Shown: positions 23,338 through 38,622, numbered from the stretch's first letter. The stretch: DNA of 64,000 bases from Mantis religiosa (GCA_030765055.1 CM060953.1:71230789-71294788); one strand, 5' to 3'. Translations and numbers: made by a program. The notes: generated from the sequence alone by a model not told the origin.

Positions 23338-24249
23338 CGAGGGTTGTTCAATAAAGAATGATCACAATTTTTTTTTCGACAACTTACCTTTACTCATCCT
23401 CATAATTTTGATGATCCTTCTCAAAAATAGTCTCCCCTGAATGCGATGCACTTGTCCCAGCGTTTCTGCCACTCTTCAAAGACATGCTGGAAACCATTTT
23501 TTGAAATATCCTTCAAAATAACCTCCGCAGCCTTCACCGCTGCTTCTGATGATGGATAATGCCTCCCACGAAGACGTTTCTTCAAGTTAGGGAATAGAAA
23601 AAAGTCATATGGGGCTAAATCCGGACTATAGGGAGGGTGAGAGATGCACTTCACGTTGACTTTTGCAGGATATTCAGCAACAACATTGGCAATATGAGAC
23701 CGCGCATTATCGTGGTGCAGCATCCAGCCTGCTTCACGGAAATGTGGTCTTTAGCGCCTGATATGGACTTGCAATGTTTTCAGGACATCCCTGTAGTATT
23801 CTCCAGTTACTGATGTGTGTGCAGGTAGTGATAAACTATTCCATGGATATCAAGGAATGATATGACCATAACTTTCCCAGCATAAACAAATACTTTTGCT
23901 TTTTGGGGGTTGGTGATGAAGGAGATTTCCACACTGAATTTTGCTGTTTGCTCTCAGGATCAAAATGATGTAACCAAGTTTCATCAGCAGTGATTACGTT
24001 TGAAAGAAACTCCGGATCTTCCTCTAACATCAACTTTAACTGCATGTTACCTCCATAGCAGTGGTAAGCGATACTAAACATGTCTGAACGTGCTTGGTTC
24101 TCAAGGCGGGAACTAGGAGTACCAACAATGAAACTACTACGACTTGTTTGTTTCACATTAAGCTAACAGAATATAATAAGATTGAATTTTAATGCGAAAA
24201 ATTAAGACCGTAAAGAAATTATGATCATTCTTTATTGAACAGCCCTCGT
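23338..24249 (-). mobile_element. Mariner internal-deletion element, copy 1
   Basis: Terminal inverted repeats are cgagggttgttcaataaaga (left) and the complement ending tattgaacagccctcg (right), with TA on each side (23336-23337 and 24250-24251). At about 0.9 kb it is shorter than the usual 1.3 kb, because the N-terminal HTH coding part is missing. The copy at 42123-43015 has the same structure. Confidence 0.9.
23421..24156 (-). pseudogene. Mariner (DD34D) transposase, catalytic half only
   Basis: The first frame (24156-23836) runs from SRSSFIVGTPSSRLENQARS to VITADETWLHHFDPESKQQ; TADETW carries catalytic Asp 1. After a frameshift, the second frame (23723-23421) gives LHHDNARSHIANVV (Asp 2) and HPPYSPDLAPYDFFLFPNLK (Asp 3). 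I count 34 residues between Asp 2 and Asp 3, the mariner spacing. Next come KKRLRGRHYPSS and EWQKRWDKCI, typical mariner C-terminal blocks. The N-terminal DNA-binding domain is deleted and the frame is broken, so the product cannot be functional. Confidence 0.85.
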
Positions 24250-24251
24250 AT

Positions 24252-25231
24252 AATATTTGTAAGGTTCGTTCCTATGCGTCTGTACTTTCTGTGACCAAAA
24301 TAATTAAAAAAAAAACTTAAATTATATAGCGTTCCAAATAGGAAGTAATCCACTGTTGTTGGGGGTAACGATTATTCGCGGTTGCAGTGCAATAACGGTT
24401 ACCAATTATTTTGTTCGCAGTTACATTACATTAATGGTTACTTGTAACAATTAGCTGTAACTTAGTTTTAATATGAACAGTGCTGATACCAAGTTACTTT
24501 GTTATTTGATGCAATCCAAAAGGAAGTTTCTCAAGCTATGTCAACATTCCAATTACTATGGTGATTTATAATAATTGCAGTAGTATTCGCACTTGCTTCT
24601 ATATTAATGTACATGTGCACATATGCAGTTGAACTTACCTATATGGTGATGCAGTTCTAGCAATGGACGTTATATTATTATCAACCAAACTTGACAGAGG
24701 TTAAGAATATAATAACTTAGATATTCTCGTAGGACTTTAGATAAAATTTGGTAAAGGCATTTTGGAAGGTAATGTTGCTAGAAAAGAGAAGCATTAAAGT
24801 CCAAACACACATTCTGTATCATAGTGATGCAGTGATGCAGTTCAGGGCAAAACATAAGTGGCCCGCAGAGAAGATATATCAACGTTAGAATCGTAATCAG
24901 GTGTCACTTGTAGCTTGGATGCATCCACAAGTGAAAAGCTTGCTTGCAGTACTTTAATGAAGTGCCTTCCTTCAGAGTTGCCTTGGTCTAGGACAGCGGT
25001 CTTCACGATACGCTAACACGGATTGGGTAAGAATTGCACCAGCGAATGCACCATAGGTTGTCATGTGATTTGCAGCAGATATTTCTTTACAGACAAGAAT
25101 GTTTGTTGTATATGAAATTTTTTTGTCATTTTCAATACACCTATAAATATATTTCCCACTTACTGTCACTACAATTAATAGTTTCGTCAGTGGTGGCTCA
25201 GATTTTTTCATTTTCATAAATATACATATTT
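24252..25231. other. Unrecognised; GTTAC-rich patch at 24360-24480
   Basis: The patch includes aacggttaccaatt and atggttacttgtaac, resembling the tract at 4983-5262. Nothing else was identified. Confidence 0.4.
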
Positions 25232-25730
25232 TGACTTTGTGGGTTCGTAGAATTAAAAGTCCAATTTGCCAAAATGCTAAATGTTCTTTATTTGCGTAGA
25301 AACACTCTGCGTAGCAGCAGAATTACATGACATATTACAATCTACAACACCAAGGTCGATGAAAATAACAAACAGCTTACTCAACTTCCGCGGTTGACAA
25401 CACTCTTGTTACATGTCATTACAACAGCAACACTTTCAGCTGTTTTCTGCTTGCCTCACTGTTTTACAACTCATTCTTGGCGATTCGTCGCCCTCTTAAA
25501 TACCTCATTGATAAATTCGAGACTGTTCCAGAAGAATAAAGTAACCGTATATTCTATCACATTCCAAAAGCGTGACTTAATCTATGCCGGCAAGTCCTTT
25601 ATCACAGCTATCCCCGTTCGCCGGCTCCTTTGCGTACACTATCCGCGCTATCTTAACTATTTATGCAAGCTCTTTATTACCGTGAAATATTATCCGCCGT
25701 TTGTTATCTATTTGCGCCGAAATTTCTATG
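25232..25730 (-). repeat. LTR-D, reverse orientation
   Basis: Starts tgactttgtgggttcg and shares ccaaggtcgatgaaaataac and ttcgtcgccctcttaaat with other LTR-D copies. The 5'-LTR side is diverged and its boundary is approximate. The 153-codon open frame at 25394-25855 crosses the repeat and its flank and is unlikely to be a gene. Confidence 0.65.
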
Positions 25731-26062
25731 CCCGTTGCTGCATTAATATGATTATTTTTTCATTGCAATTTGTAGCATATTTTCATAGCATTGACTTATC
25801 AGGCGGATTTATTGTTGTAAGAAATTTTGGCCCTCGAGATTATTCACCTTATTAAGGGAAATATCAGCTGAAATGTTATTCACAAATCTGAATAAAATTA
25901 TGAATGATTTGGTATGCCAGAAGTGGATGGTGTTGATTCTCCTATAAGAAATTGCCTCGATGAAGCACATGGCGCAGATGCTACATGCTTAATTCTTGAA
26001 AAATTTTGCTTTACTTGAAATGTTGATGTGGACTAACAGATTTCGCACAAGACTGGCAAAAT

Positions 26063-26063
<1 letters not shown>

Positions 26064-26102
<39 letters not shown>
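26064..26102. repeat. Poly-T run, 39 bases
   Basis: A homopolymer, possibly the tail of a minus-strand retroposon. The flanking sequence was not recognised. Confidence 0.9.
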
Positions 26103-26810
26103 CCCCATCAGTGATAAAAGTGCTTTTAAACTCAAGCTCGTACCAATGGAAACGTCCAGGTACACTCTACTTCACTTTTAATTCCACTACTAAATTAACG
26201 CTCCCAATTGCATTTGAGTGATCGGATTATAACTAACAGGGTACAAACATTACTGAACTCAGTATATTACCAGTGTTAAGGAACATGTGGAATGTAATTT
26301 CTGATAAATTCTGTACATTATCGCACGTACAGCTGAATCAGCATATATCAGTAGTAGATGTTGTAAATAGAATGAGAAATATGTGTATGTACTTACAGAT
26401 AAATTATAATAGGTAATGTTACGGGTGGTTTTGAAATTACTGATAAATTCACGACGGATGAAGTGGGAAGTTCAAAACACAAGTTGCATTTGTAGAGACT
26501 ATTTCACGAATAAAACAAATTGTTAAAAGTAATTCCCTTAATCACATAGGCCTACATTAACACATGAATCAAACTTAACCTCACAAGTCACGGCAACAAG
26601 ATCAATAGCTCTTACAGGCCGTGCACAAGTTAACTTTGGTGAAAGCAACTTTGGTCTTAAAGCCGTCAGGTGGCGCTGACTGATTATAAGAAAGTAATAA
26701 AGTCACATAACCTCTATTTTCAAACAACAAACTTCATTTATTTTAAACTACAATAAACTTGCAATTATTTAAGTTGAATATTTATTTTGTACGAGAACAA
26801 CAAACTTGAT

Positions 26811-26990
26811 GAACTGATGCTCAAATGAGCCCTGGGTCCATAGAGCTTAGAGTTTCCCGACATTCGTCTTTCAGGATAAGGGAAAACACCGGGAAAGACC
26901 TTATCCAGGTAACTCACCCTGGCCGAGATTCGAACTCGGGACCTCTTGAACGTGAAGCAGACATGCTACCACCACGCTACCAAGGCGGGC
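26811..26990 (-). repeat. SINE-A, 3'-truncated
   Basis: The tRNA-like head (reverse complement ends ctaccaaggcgggc) and the middle are present. The element stops at gatgctcaaatgagccc, lacking the usual tail. Confidence 0.8.
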
Positions 26991-28164
26991 TTGATTGGTC
27001 TATGTGAAGATGGTGACGTATGTGCGAAGTAGTCGAAAATATTTATTTATACTATACCTGAAAAGTACCAATATATTGTATTTTTATGTGAAATGACATT
27101 TTACAAATATACTTACTTCTTTGAACTAGTTCTGGAAATTAAGATTTGTTTTAGGTATGTACGTGTTAAGATAGAGAAAACAATCCGTTGGCGGGATAAG
27201 TATATGATAATTTCTTCCTTACTTGAGAACTATATTATTTGTATGCGATAATTTTTTAACCCTTAACCGATAATTAGTTACTCTGTATTCATTATTCCAT
27301 TAACGTTACGTTATTTTTCGGCCCATTCTTAATCCAAATAGTAGCACGGCTCTACTTTTTAATTATTTGTTTGTGAACCACGGTGTTTCCATCATCTTAA
27401 GTAGTGGTAATGTAGCCGTATTATTTCATCTTTACATTTACTCCGTACTTGAATGTTACTAGCTCCGCAAAGTTAAACGCAACTTACCGATGCAAGGAAG
27501 GCGTATGACCGAGAAAGGTTGCATTTATAACACTCCAATAGTTCTCATTTCCAGAGAGAACTGGAATACCTGCACAAATGTTCCGGCAGAACTGATTAAA
27601 ACCCGACGTCTAGGTTTCTGTGCCACATTTTTCATACATGAGTGACTGCAAACCAGAATGCATCACAATTAAGTTGTAATACAATTACGTTAGAAGTTCC
27701 GCAGGGGAAGTGCCTGTGTGCTTCATAACACCTAGTAGCAAAATTAAAGGAGAATATGATACAGATTCTGTCAGACTATTTTAGGGGAAATTGTCATTTA
27801 TTTTCTTATAAGTACTATGTTGGTTGACATAATTAAAATTGAGTGAAATTACTATGTATTGGATGCAGAAATATCGAATATTAACTAATGCAAAAAATGT
27901 TTTATTAGGCCTATTAGAAAGTTAATTTCATGATACAAAATAAAACTGGAGTTACTGCAGCGTTTTCAGATAAGTTATAAAATAAAGATGAATGGCTTTA
28001 ATTAGTTACTGAGTTCAGATTTTCTCTTGGAAGAGATTTTTGTTCTGAAATAAATAGGATGAAAGGCAAACGTTTTTAATTCTAAAAACTCATTAATTTA
28101 AGATGTGAATACATAAAGCTAAAAACTGGATGTAGCATATGGATGTCTTGCAAAAAATCTAGAG
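26991..28164. other. Nothing recognised
   Basis: AT-rich interval. 27260-27320 has the gttac/ttaacg flavour seen at 4983-5262. Confidence 0.4.
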
Positions 28165-28208
28165 CTTCTGTGTATAATTATCACGCCTTCTGTGTATAAT
28201 TATCACGC
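28165..28208. repeat. Perfect 22-bp tandem duplication
   Basis: The 22-base unit starting cttctgtgtataattatcac is repeated exactly twice (28165-28186 and 28187-28208). Confidence 0.9.
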
Positions 28209-28727
28209 AGATTTTTGTCTCTTTTTATTCAGAACAAAACAATTGGGTCAGCGCACCACGGGATATAGCATAAAGTCACGATAGGGTTTCGTGGATTTCC
28301 TGGGTTATGAAAATCAGCACGAATTCAAAAATTGGATGTTTTTCTTCAGCTGCGCTGGGTCTTTGTGATGTTAAGCAAAGTTGTTATAACTTACATATTG
28401 TCATTTATTTCTTTTGTTCTTGTGTTTATTATATATCCCAATTCGATTTCATAGAAATTACTTCCCTTCCAACAAATATTCATTATCGAGGTTTGCCGGA
28501 AGTGAAGCTCGCTCTTGCCGGCTGTTTGTTAGCAATTCAGAGCGTGAATATGGTAACTGTGCGGCCCAGGGCCGTACGGTCTAGTTTAGTATTAAACTCC
28601 TGCGCCTTATTGCATACTAACTGCCAAGAACTTGGTATAACTGCATAGTCTGCCTGTCTCTTTCATTTTATTACGATGAAATTTCGACTTTGGTTCTTCG
28701 TGTTGGGTTACTCTTCTCTTTCTCACA

Positions 28728-28969
28728 AGGCCGCGCCGTGGCTCAGTGGTTAGACAGCTTGACTCTCACCAAGGCGGCCCGGGTTCGGTCCCAGGCGACC
28801 GCAAAGTGAGATATGTGGTGGACAACACGGCGCTGGGGTGGGGATCTCCGGTTTCCCCCGCCATCTCATTCTACCGGTGCTCCATCTTCATCTCATTTAT
28901 CATCAGTGTGACCGCCTGCGGTGCCGTATGTAGTAAAAGCGGGCGTTAAACACTACACATTTCAATTTA
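28728..28969 (+). repeat. SINE-B, complete reference copy with 9-bp target duplication
   Basis: The direct repeat tttctcaca lies at 28719-28727 and 28970-28978. The head ggccgcgccgtggctcagtg is tRNA-like with A box tggctcagtggttagac and B box gggttcggtccc. The body includes gccgtatgtagtaaaagcgg. Confidence 0.9.
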
Positions 28970-29583
28970 TTTCTCACATATATCGAAATATTTACCTCAA
29001 AACATGTATTTCCAGCTGTAAAATAGTGGTGGTGGTGGGGGAGGAGCAGCAGCTTACTGAAAATATTGGCCTTAGAGGATTTTAAAGTTGTAAGTTAAAT
29101 TATAATTTGTCATATCGTTCAGGTGCATAAATTTATCGTTTAATTGGCCAAATAATATAATTCTCTGTATAAACAGCCCAAAAAGAGGACAAGGGCTGTT
29201 CTTCTAAACTATATTTGCCAGATCCTGTACCCAATATAATTGTACAATATTTTCACAGGATGGATTAACGGCAGATTTCTGTATAAGGAACTGAAAATAT
29301 GGTCGCACAGTTTTATAATGAAAGTAACTTCACTGTTAATAGTGTTATTAATTTTACTGATTGTTAGAGATAGTTAAAGAGAGTTGAGAGATACGCTATA
29401 TTTTTTCTGAGTTCTACGAATAAGTGTATCAAGTTATGTCCAGCTAGGTCAAAAAGTACCGGCTTGTTTGATACTGGTTAAAAAGAGGGATTGAAAATTA
29501 AGGCAGCTGAAGTTTTCGAAATCCGTAGGGCAGCTGCCCGTTTTTGTCAGATTATAACACCTAAGTTTTGTCAAAATCATAAC

Positions 29584-29814
29584 AAAATACGTCCTCCAAC
29601 GTGAAGTCATATTGGAGGATAAATGAAATGAGATGAAATGATACTAAAATAAGCCCTGGGTCAATAGTGGTTAGAGTTACCCGACATTCATCTTTCAACT
29701 TAAGGGAAAACCCCGGATAAAACCCTTATCCGGAAAGCTCACCCTGGTCATATTCGAACTCGAGACTTCTTAACGTGAGGTAGACTCGCTACCATATGCC
29801 CTACAGAGGTGGTC
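29584..29814 (-). repeat. SINE-A, diverged
   Basis: The tail (tacgtcctccaacg), body (gggaaaaccccgg) and head (ctacagaggtggtc) are present in reverse with many substitutions. Confidence 0.75.
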
Positions 29815-29989
29815 TCATTAGTGCACTGCCAAAGTAAGAGATATTCAATCATATGACGGTGCTTTCTATTGCCTCTAGTTTAAGTTAATATTTCATTAAT
29901 CTAAAATTCTAAAAATAAGAGTGTTATCCAGGTCTGGTAAGTCTCGCCAGTTTCTGGCGGAAGTGTTGCGTCTCAATCATTTCCTACCA

Positions 29990-30065
29990 ACACGTATGGT
30001 CGAGGTCGTTAAGAGACTTTGAACCGTAGGTCTGGAGTTCAAATTCTCCCTGAACTAAGCTTCCC
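29990..30065 (+). repeat. tRNA-like segment (SINE head)
   Basis: The A-box-like tggtcgaggtcgttaagag and B-box-like ggagttcaaattctccc sit at tRNA spacing. The stems are imperfect and the sequence runs into a C-rich body, so it is more likely a SINE than a tRNA gene. Confidence 0.4.
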
Positions 30066-30456
30066 TCCCCCCCTATTTTTCTTCTGACTACATAAATGAC
30101 ACATGCCAAAAATATACCCTAAACTTAGGTCTGCAAGGTTTTCTTCCCAAATTTCTTTCCCAGAATTTTATTTTTATTTCATGTTTCACCTGCGCCCACC
30201 ATCAGCAGTAAAAATTTCTTAAATGTTACTTTGTTCATTCTTAATGATGAACTTATCTACTGAATGAAGATTTAAGTTTATACTTTCTTCAGGGTAACAA
30301 CGGGTAACTGAATAACGCATTCGCGAGTATAAATAACTTCAATCGGTCGCTACAAAAGTGACAAAAGTAATTTTATAAACGTCCTAGTACTTATATATGA
30401 CGATGCCGTTTATATGAGCGATTCTCTCGAAGAAGAATCTTGAAGTTCTCACCTGC

Positions 30457-30457
<1 letters not shown>

Positions 30458-30504
<47 letters not shown>
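30458..30504. repeat. Poly-T run, 47 bases
   Basis: A homopolymer. The adjoining GC-richer 60 bases (30505-30570) may be a minus-strand retroposon whose family I cannot name. Confidence 0.85.
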
Positions 30505-30505
<1 letters not shown>

Positions 30506-30570
30506 TTCCCAGGTTTGCTCTGCAGAGCTTACGAGATTTCACCTTCAGGGTATCCGTGGGTGGTTTGAAG

Positions 30571-33096
30571 AAAGATAGAGAATTTTACTTATTTAATGAA
30601 GTTTTAATGCTTAAAACTTTCTTGCAACTATTTGAGGCATGTCGATCACACTTCTACTGTTAATTTGCTCACTGTAAAACAAATACTTCCTCATTATTCA
30701 TATTTATCATTAGCTTTCCGACACGCAACGCTACACTGGTCTGTTCTCCATACCTACCAGACGTGGATTAATATAGCGGACGCTAACTAATGCGGCTGAC
30801 ACTTTAAGATATGTCCGTTGGCCTACCACTAGTTTCAAAGCGATACACTGTCTTTTTAATCCTTCTTTATTACTTCATATGTTGTTGATCATTTATATTC
30901 TTGTTATTTATCTGTCTTATTTTATAATTAATTATAAGTATATAAAGTATATTTTAATATACAAATAAACTTTATCTGACTTATCCATTAGACTGATGAA
31001 GTCTGACTACTGACACCAAATGAATTTCCGTATCAATGATTATAGTCACGAACTCGAAAAATCAGTCAAAGCGATTCCTATTTGGATTTCACACGACGTG
31101 CGAACTGAATGGTAAACTGCATCACTCCATACTTCGGAAACTGACAGCGCTAATTAAAGCTGCAAGATATTTTTGTATACCTAAAAGAGGATTAAATTAA
31201 CAGTGTGTTAATACAAGAATAATTCACTATTTATCCAGTGTTAACTGGAACCCATCATTGCTTTCGTTTAATAGTTAAATTTTGCATTTGAAATACAGAC
31301 AATGCTTTGCGACGCTGTTATTCATACTTAAAGAATATTATATTTTATATAATAAGAAATCTTTTTTTTTTTTTTTAATTTTTGGGAGGGCCATGCTGCA
31401 GAAGTCAGGCAGCCAGCTTTGAAATTGGGGTGTCTTGTCGCTCTACTAAGTTAGGGCCTGTGGAACATTCTTTTGTAATTCTGTCACTTCCTGAAATTCT
31501 CCGAAAACGGTAGGCATTTTCGTCGAGGATCAACGGCAGATTGTCGTCCATTTGTACAAGCATATTGCTGGTACTGGAACCCAACGAGCAACATATACCT
31601 ATAAAGCAAGCTAACAATTCCGGTTAGCCATGAAATGAAAACTAAACAGGGCAGGAAGATTCCATCCAATCACTTCCAGTGCATTACCGTTGCGGCTTAG
31701 GGTCTCAGCGCGTCAAGTATTTGCACGAGTGGCAAAAAATTCTGTTGAGCCTCAACAGCCAATGATATCCCTGAACCAATGAATAGATGCAATATCACAG
31801 GGGTGGCTAAGAGTGAGAGTTCTGTTAAGGCAACAGGTGCTTCTTTCCTTCCATGCCATTCATCCCTTACTAATTAAATACGGAGAAGGACCTTAAGAGG
31901 GGTAACGGAATAATAAATAAATCATCACAAACTCAATTGCAAGTAAAGTTTTGCGTTCATTTAAATGTGAGGTATAGACAGCCCACTTAAAAGCTGGGAA
32001 GAGAAAAAGCAAAATTTTTATATTACTGCTTGAAAAAATGCGTTGAGAACTCTTTCTTCTCTTGACTTATTTTTATTCTTGCTATAATTTGGTAGGCATC
32101 GGCCTAGCTTAGGGGGGAAGGGTCCTCCATTAGTTAAATAACATCTTTGTTTTAATACTTAATTCATGCAGTATTATTTACTCAACCACTCCACAGCATT
32201 ATATTTCATGCAAAAGATCTGCATGTGCTAACATACGTAATATATGGGCATGAGTCTATTTCCTAATGAATATACAAATTTTATTTGCAGATAACTGTTA
32301 AAAATGTAGGGCAATATTTTTCAGAAATATTTCCTCAACTGGAACAGCACTTTTGTTCGTTATTTTCCTTTTCTCTGACGTTCACGCTGATACCATTTTA
32401 ATACGTGCTATATTTAAATTAATTTTGTGTTTAAAAATGGCATGTCATTATAAACATGAAAGCGACTTTTTTGAAGTCGTTTAGCGGGTGACACTTTTAT
32501 TGCCTCCTACGTGATACTGGCACACAACAATGCATGCGCACCTTCTTCTGGAAAGGACTTTTCTCATTTTATTTATGTTATTTACTCATATTGTCACAAG
32601 TGACTGTATTAATTAATACTAATAATAGTTTATCTGACTTCAGTAGTACGTGTGACGTCACTCCCCCACTCCATGACTTGGTTAAAAGTTTGTATAAACG
32701 AGTTGCTCGCTCTCTCTTGGACTAGCTTTTGGCTAGGCTAGACGCATCTGTACGCAACCTCTTGAGGGCAGGTAACTGGCCGCTATAGCCACCTTTGTAA
32801 TCTGCTAATTGGTAGTAAATATTCTTACTAAGTAAATTCTACATTTAATTAGCAGTACTCCACTTTGGTATAAATGAAACATAATAGATAATCCCAACCT
32901 CTCGCCAAGCATGCATTCTCTACCAATTGAACTACTCTCCCCCGTGTACAATCTGGCCATGTGCTACTTAGCTTTTACAATCCATAGTTAGGTCGTCACA
33001 ATATTTAAACGAAATTTCTAGGCCCATTTTTGAGAAAGTATTAGGTAACTTTCTCATGGGAAGGGCTAGATCGGAGTACGGAGATATTTTCTGAAA
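30571..33096. other. Mostly unrecognised; partial tRNA-like block near 32890-32945 (minus)
   Basis: The reverse complement of the block reads gtagttcaattggtagagaa, an A-box-like arm, but the B box is decayed. No coding motif was found in the interval. Confidence 0.35.
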
Positions 33097-33327
33097 GCCC
33101 GCCTCGGTAGCGTGGTGGTAGCGAGTCTGCCTCACGTTCAAGAGGTCCCAAGTTTGAATCTCGGTCAGGGTAAGTTACCTGGATAAGGTTTTTACTGGGG
33201 TTTTCCCTTATCCTGAAAGACGAATGTCGGGTAACTAAGCTCTATGGACCCTGGGCTCATTTGAGCATCATTTCACCCATTCCATTCATCGTCCGATGTG
33301 ACTTAACGTCAGAGGACGTAAAATTAC

Positions 33328-33355
<28 letters not shown>
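33097..33355 (+). repeat. SINE-A, full length with 27-base poly-A tail
   Basis: Head gcccgcctcggtagcgtggt, core cctggataaggttttt, 3' end agaggacgtaaaattac and an uninterrupted poly-A. The long pure tail and high similarity to consensus suggest a fairly young copy. Confidence 0.88.
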
Positions 33356-33358
<3 letters not shown>

Positions 33359-33503
33359 CTGAAGATACTACGTACCTCATTCTTGGAAGTTGCGACGGAT
33401 ACCAAATTCGTTCGACTTTCGTTTCTTCTGAGTTATACATTTCTCCAAAACTCCTCTTAATTTAAAGGGCTTCAAAATAAAATTTACTGGCGAAATTTGT
33501 CAG

Positions 33504-33780
33504 TCTCCGTGATCTAGGGGTAGCATGCTAACCTCTGATTTCCGAAATCGCGTGTTCAAACCCTTCTCAAAGTTTCTTGGTTGGAAAAAATCCTCAGCAA
33601 TGGCTTCCTTTGCAAGGGATGTAAAGCAGATGGTCCCCTGTCTTAAACATAATATTTAAAAGGTCCCTAAGTCTGATAGAGGCCTCTCAGCAAAATTAAG
33701 CGGTCTTGGACACCCAATAGGATAGGATCGGACGCTGAGAACCACAGCATTAAAGATCGTTGATAAATAAAATTTCAATG
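33504..33780 (+). repeat. SINE-G, copy 1
   Basis: The tRNA-like head is gatctaggggtagcatgcta with a B-box-like gtgttcaaaccct. The body (ggcttccttt.caagg, ggacgctgagaaccacagca) is shared with 52429-52705. It ends in ataaataaaa. Confidence 0.6.
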
Positions 33781-35280
33781 TACAGGTGAAATCTCGATGA
33801 CGAATTAGGTTAGAATGCAGTGCTTCTTCTGTCGTCTATAAAGTACAGTCTATTTAAAATTAAACTCACGTCGCAACTTTGAACACCGTAATGCTTACCA
33901 TGTCTCTCCACCCCTTCACTATGCTGATACCTGTATTGCTCTATGCGCGGCCTGTGTGACAAAAATGAGGCGCGGAGTATAGCCGGAAGCACCCGAAAAT
34001 GAGTCCAGAATACGTAGGAAGAAATGGGCATAGCACAGCATTGTACCGGGGGGATTATTTACCCTTGTGGGCAGTGGTCGCATGCAGCACTTTTCAAACT
34101 TCAGTTTTGGGCTTTGCAGTTCTACTCTGCATCACATTTTTGGTGCACAGGCCGCACACAGAGTAGAGATGACGCCATCAAACTCTCAAGCGAATCTAGG
34201 TATGAGCATAGTAATAGTTCCCTTGTATAATTACATCTTTTGAATGGAGTATAGCTCGTTTCTAATCTGGTTCCATCATGTGCAACTTAGCCAATCAAAG
34301 AATTTCTTCCCCACGTGGAGAAAATCACGTTTTGGTTCCGCTTTACTAATGTGAACACCGCGATGTCAGTGTAATTGTAAAATGGAAGGTAAAATGCTAA
34401 CTCTTAGCAGTTAATGACAGAAACTGATTTAAAGCAACTCTACACTTTACGAAATATTCGTAATAAAACAACTCTATCTAAGAATGCATATAGCAACATC
34501 ACCAGTTGCACACAGTTATGTGTATCGTTGGCCATCCCAGAACTGCGAGATGTTGGAATGACCCGCTAATGAAACACCATGGCAACGAGAGAATTTGTTC
34601 GGTAAAGTGACCTGTGGCTTGTTTGTTTTTTTTTTTTCTTTCTGTGTACCAGTTCGTTCACCTCTCTAATGCATTTGATCCTCGAATGCTCTTGTCATCT
34701 CCATCCATATTTGTTAGCAGCCTGCGTTTTGTTTTCACATCCCAGGGTTAATGTGTTCGCTTCTCGGCTGCAGGGGGGGGTTATTTCCATATTTAGAATC
34801 ATTCCTTTAGCGTTTAGAGGATTTGAATTACAGATATTGCATCTAAAGGTAAGATACCTAAACGTAATGTAGATTACCCAATGTAGCGAATCAACATCGT
34901 ATTGGTTTCTATATCCATACCTCCTAATATCCAAAGTAGTTGCAGGCGATTATATAAGTAAAAGGAAGAAATATTTTGGAAAATACATATAGTCTACAAC
35001 AAACAAGAAAAATGATCTTCTAGTTGTTAATACTTATTTCAAATACAAGCAACTTTCTCTCTTTACTGAATTATTTAGCATGACCTACTAACAACTTGAT
35101 TACAATATAAGATACAAAGAAAAGAAAAGAAAAGAAAAGTTTCTTACATGAAGGTTATTAGAAGGTATTCGTATTCCACAAATGTCAGTGTATACGTCTA
35201 TAGAATTGTAGGTAACAAAGGTAATTCAGCTGTTTTAAATTTTCATTACACACTGTCTTGCTGTAAGTAATACATGACAT
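33781..35280. other. Unrecognised; (AAAAG)n at 35116-35140
   Basis: A short aaaag tandem repeat is the only clear feature. Open frames of 60-80 codons lack motifs. Confidence 0.4.
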
Positions 35281-35284
35281 AGGA

Positions 35285-37437
<2,153 letters not shown>

Positions 37438-37702
37438 TATGGATTAATGTCCCATAGAATACGTAGCTTCTATTTTTCTAAGTTCTTTGTTACTATTATT
37501 TCTTGAGTTATAGTGAATTTCTGTATCTTTGTATGTTTCATATATGTTATTCTTGTACGGTAATTTATTCCTACTATGAAAATGTAATATAAGTATTGTT
37601 AAGGGCTGTTTGCCATCATTTTATATATTTTTGTACTGTTCCCTAGCATGAGCTATGGCTCTGGGAACCTTTTCAGATAACAATAAATAAATAAGTAAAA
37701 TA

Positions 37703-38622
37703 CGAGGCTTCTCCGTAAAATAAGGTGTCCAAGGCGCTGGAGCCGGGAGGAACGCTAGCACGCGAAATCCGGCAACACTGACGTGTAGCTTGGTTTCACC
37801 CCTTCAACTCCCCACCACAAGAAACCCGTTGCAACTATTAGTCTTGGCTGGGCAGCCGTTTGCGATGGAGCTTTCTATCACTTCCACCGCCAGGTGCGGG
37901 TTGCTTGCAGTGATCCGATTTTTGAGTGCCAAGGTCACTACCCCCACTGAAATACATCGTCAGTTATGCAAAGTCTATGGGCCGCAGTGTATGGACGTCA
38001 AAAACGTCCGAAAGTGGGTCAGAGAGTTCAAAGACGGTCGTACAGACGTTCATGACGAACAGCGTTCTGGTCGGCCTTCGGTTTCAGCCGAAACAATTGC
38101 AAAAGTGGAGCAAGAAATGCTTAAAGATCGGCGTGTGACATTTCGCCAGCTGTGCGAACTTATCCCTGAAGTCAGTAAGACTACGATTGACAAGATTTTG
38201 ACCGAACATTTGCACTATCGCAAGGTGTGTGCGAGGTGGGTCCCCAAAATGCTCACCGAAGCTGATCTCCTGGCCCAGTTCGGATGGGACATCCTCACCC
38301 ATACCCCCTACAGTCCAGACTTAGCACCTAGTGATTATCATCTGTTTCCTGAGTTGAAGGAATACATGGGTGGAACACATTTCCAGACCAACGATGATTT
38401 GAAAAACGAGGTTAAGCACTACCTGCGCAACTTGGTGGGAGAGTGCTATCACAAGAGTATACAAAAACTGCTACAGCGCATGCAAAAGTGCATCGATCAC
38501 AATGGTGGTTACGTTGAAAATAGCTGTAAGTTCCGCCTTTCCATCAATGTAACATTTATTGACAATAAAGATGTTTTCTATATTAAATAAAATTCAAGAC
38601 CTTATTTTTCGGACACGCCTCG
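37703..38622 (+). mobile_element. Mariner with central deletion, different subfamily
   Basis: Inverted repeats are cgaggcttctccgtaaaata (left) and the complement ttatttttcggacacgcctcg (right, to 38622). TA flanks it at 37701-37702 and 38623-38624. At 920 bases it is about 360 bases shorter than a typical mariner. Confidence 0.9.
37865..38590 (+). pseudogene. Mariner transposase, HTH fused to C-terminus, two catalytic Asp deleted
   Basis: ATG at 37865 gives MELSITSTARCGLLAVIRFL. The DNA-binding part includes VRKWVREFKDGRTDVHDEQR and SGRPS (HTH and GRP linker), then KTTIDKILTEHLHYRKVCAR and WVPKML. The reading frame then jumps to ADLLAQFGWDILTHTPYSPD and LAPSDYHLFPELKEYMGG. The skipped part is where mariners carry TGDE and HDNARPH, so catalytic Asp 1 and Asp 2 are gone; Asp 3 (APSD) remains. 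The frame is open for 241 codons across the deletion. Such a protein could bind the repeats but not cut DNA. An earlier in-frame ATG at 37790 lies in the 5' UTR of the family. Confidence 0.85.

Noticed and set aside
25394..25855. 153-codon open frame as a gene
   Set aside because: It overlaps LTR-D and its flank, has no motif, and is not conserved in the other LTR-D copies.
37790..38590. Host SETMAR-type fusion gene
   Set aside because: No SET domain; intact TIRs and flanking TA show it is a mobile mariner deletion copy.
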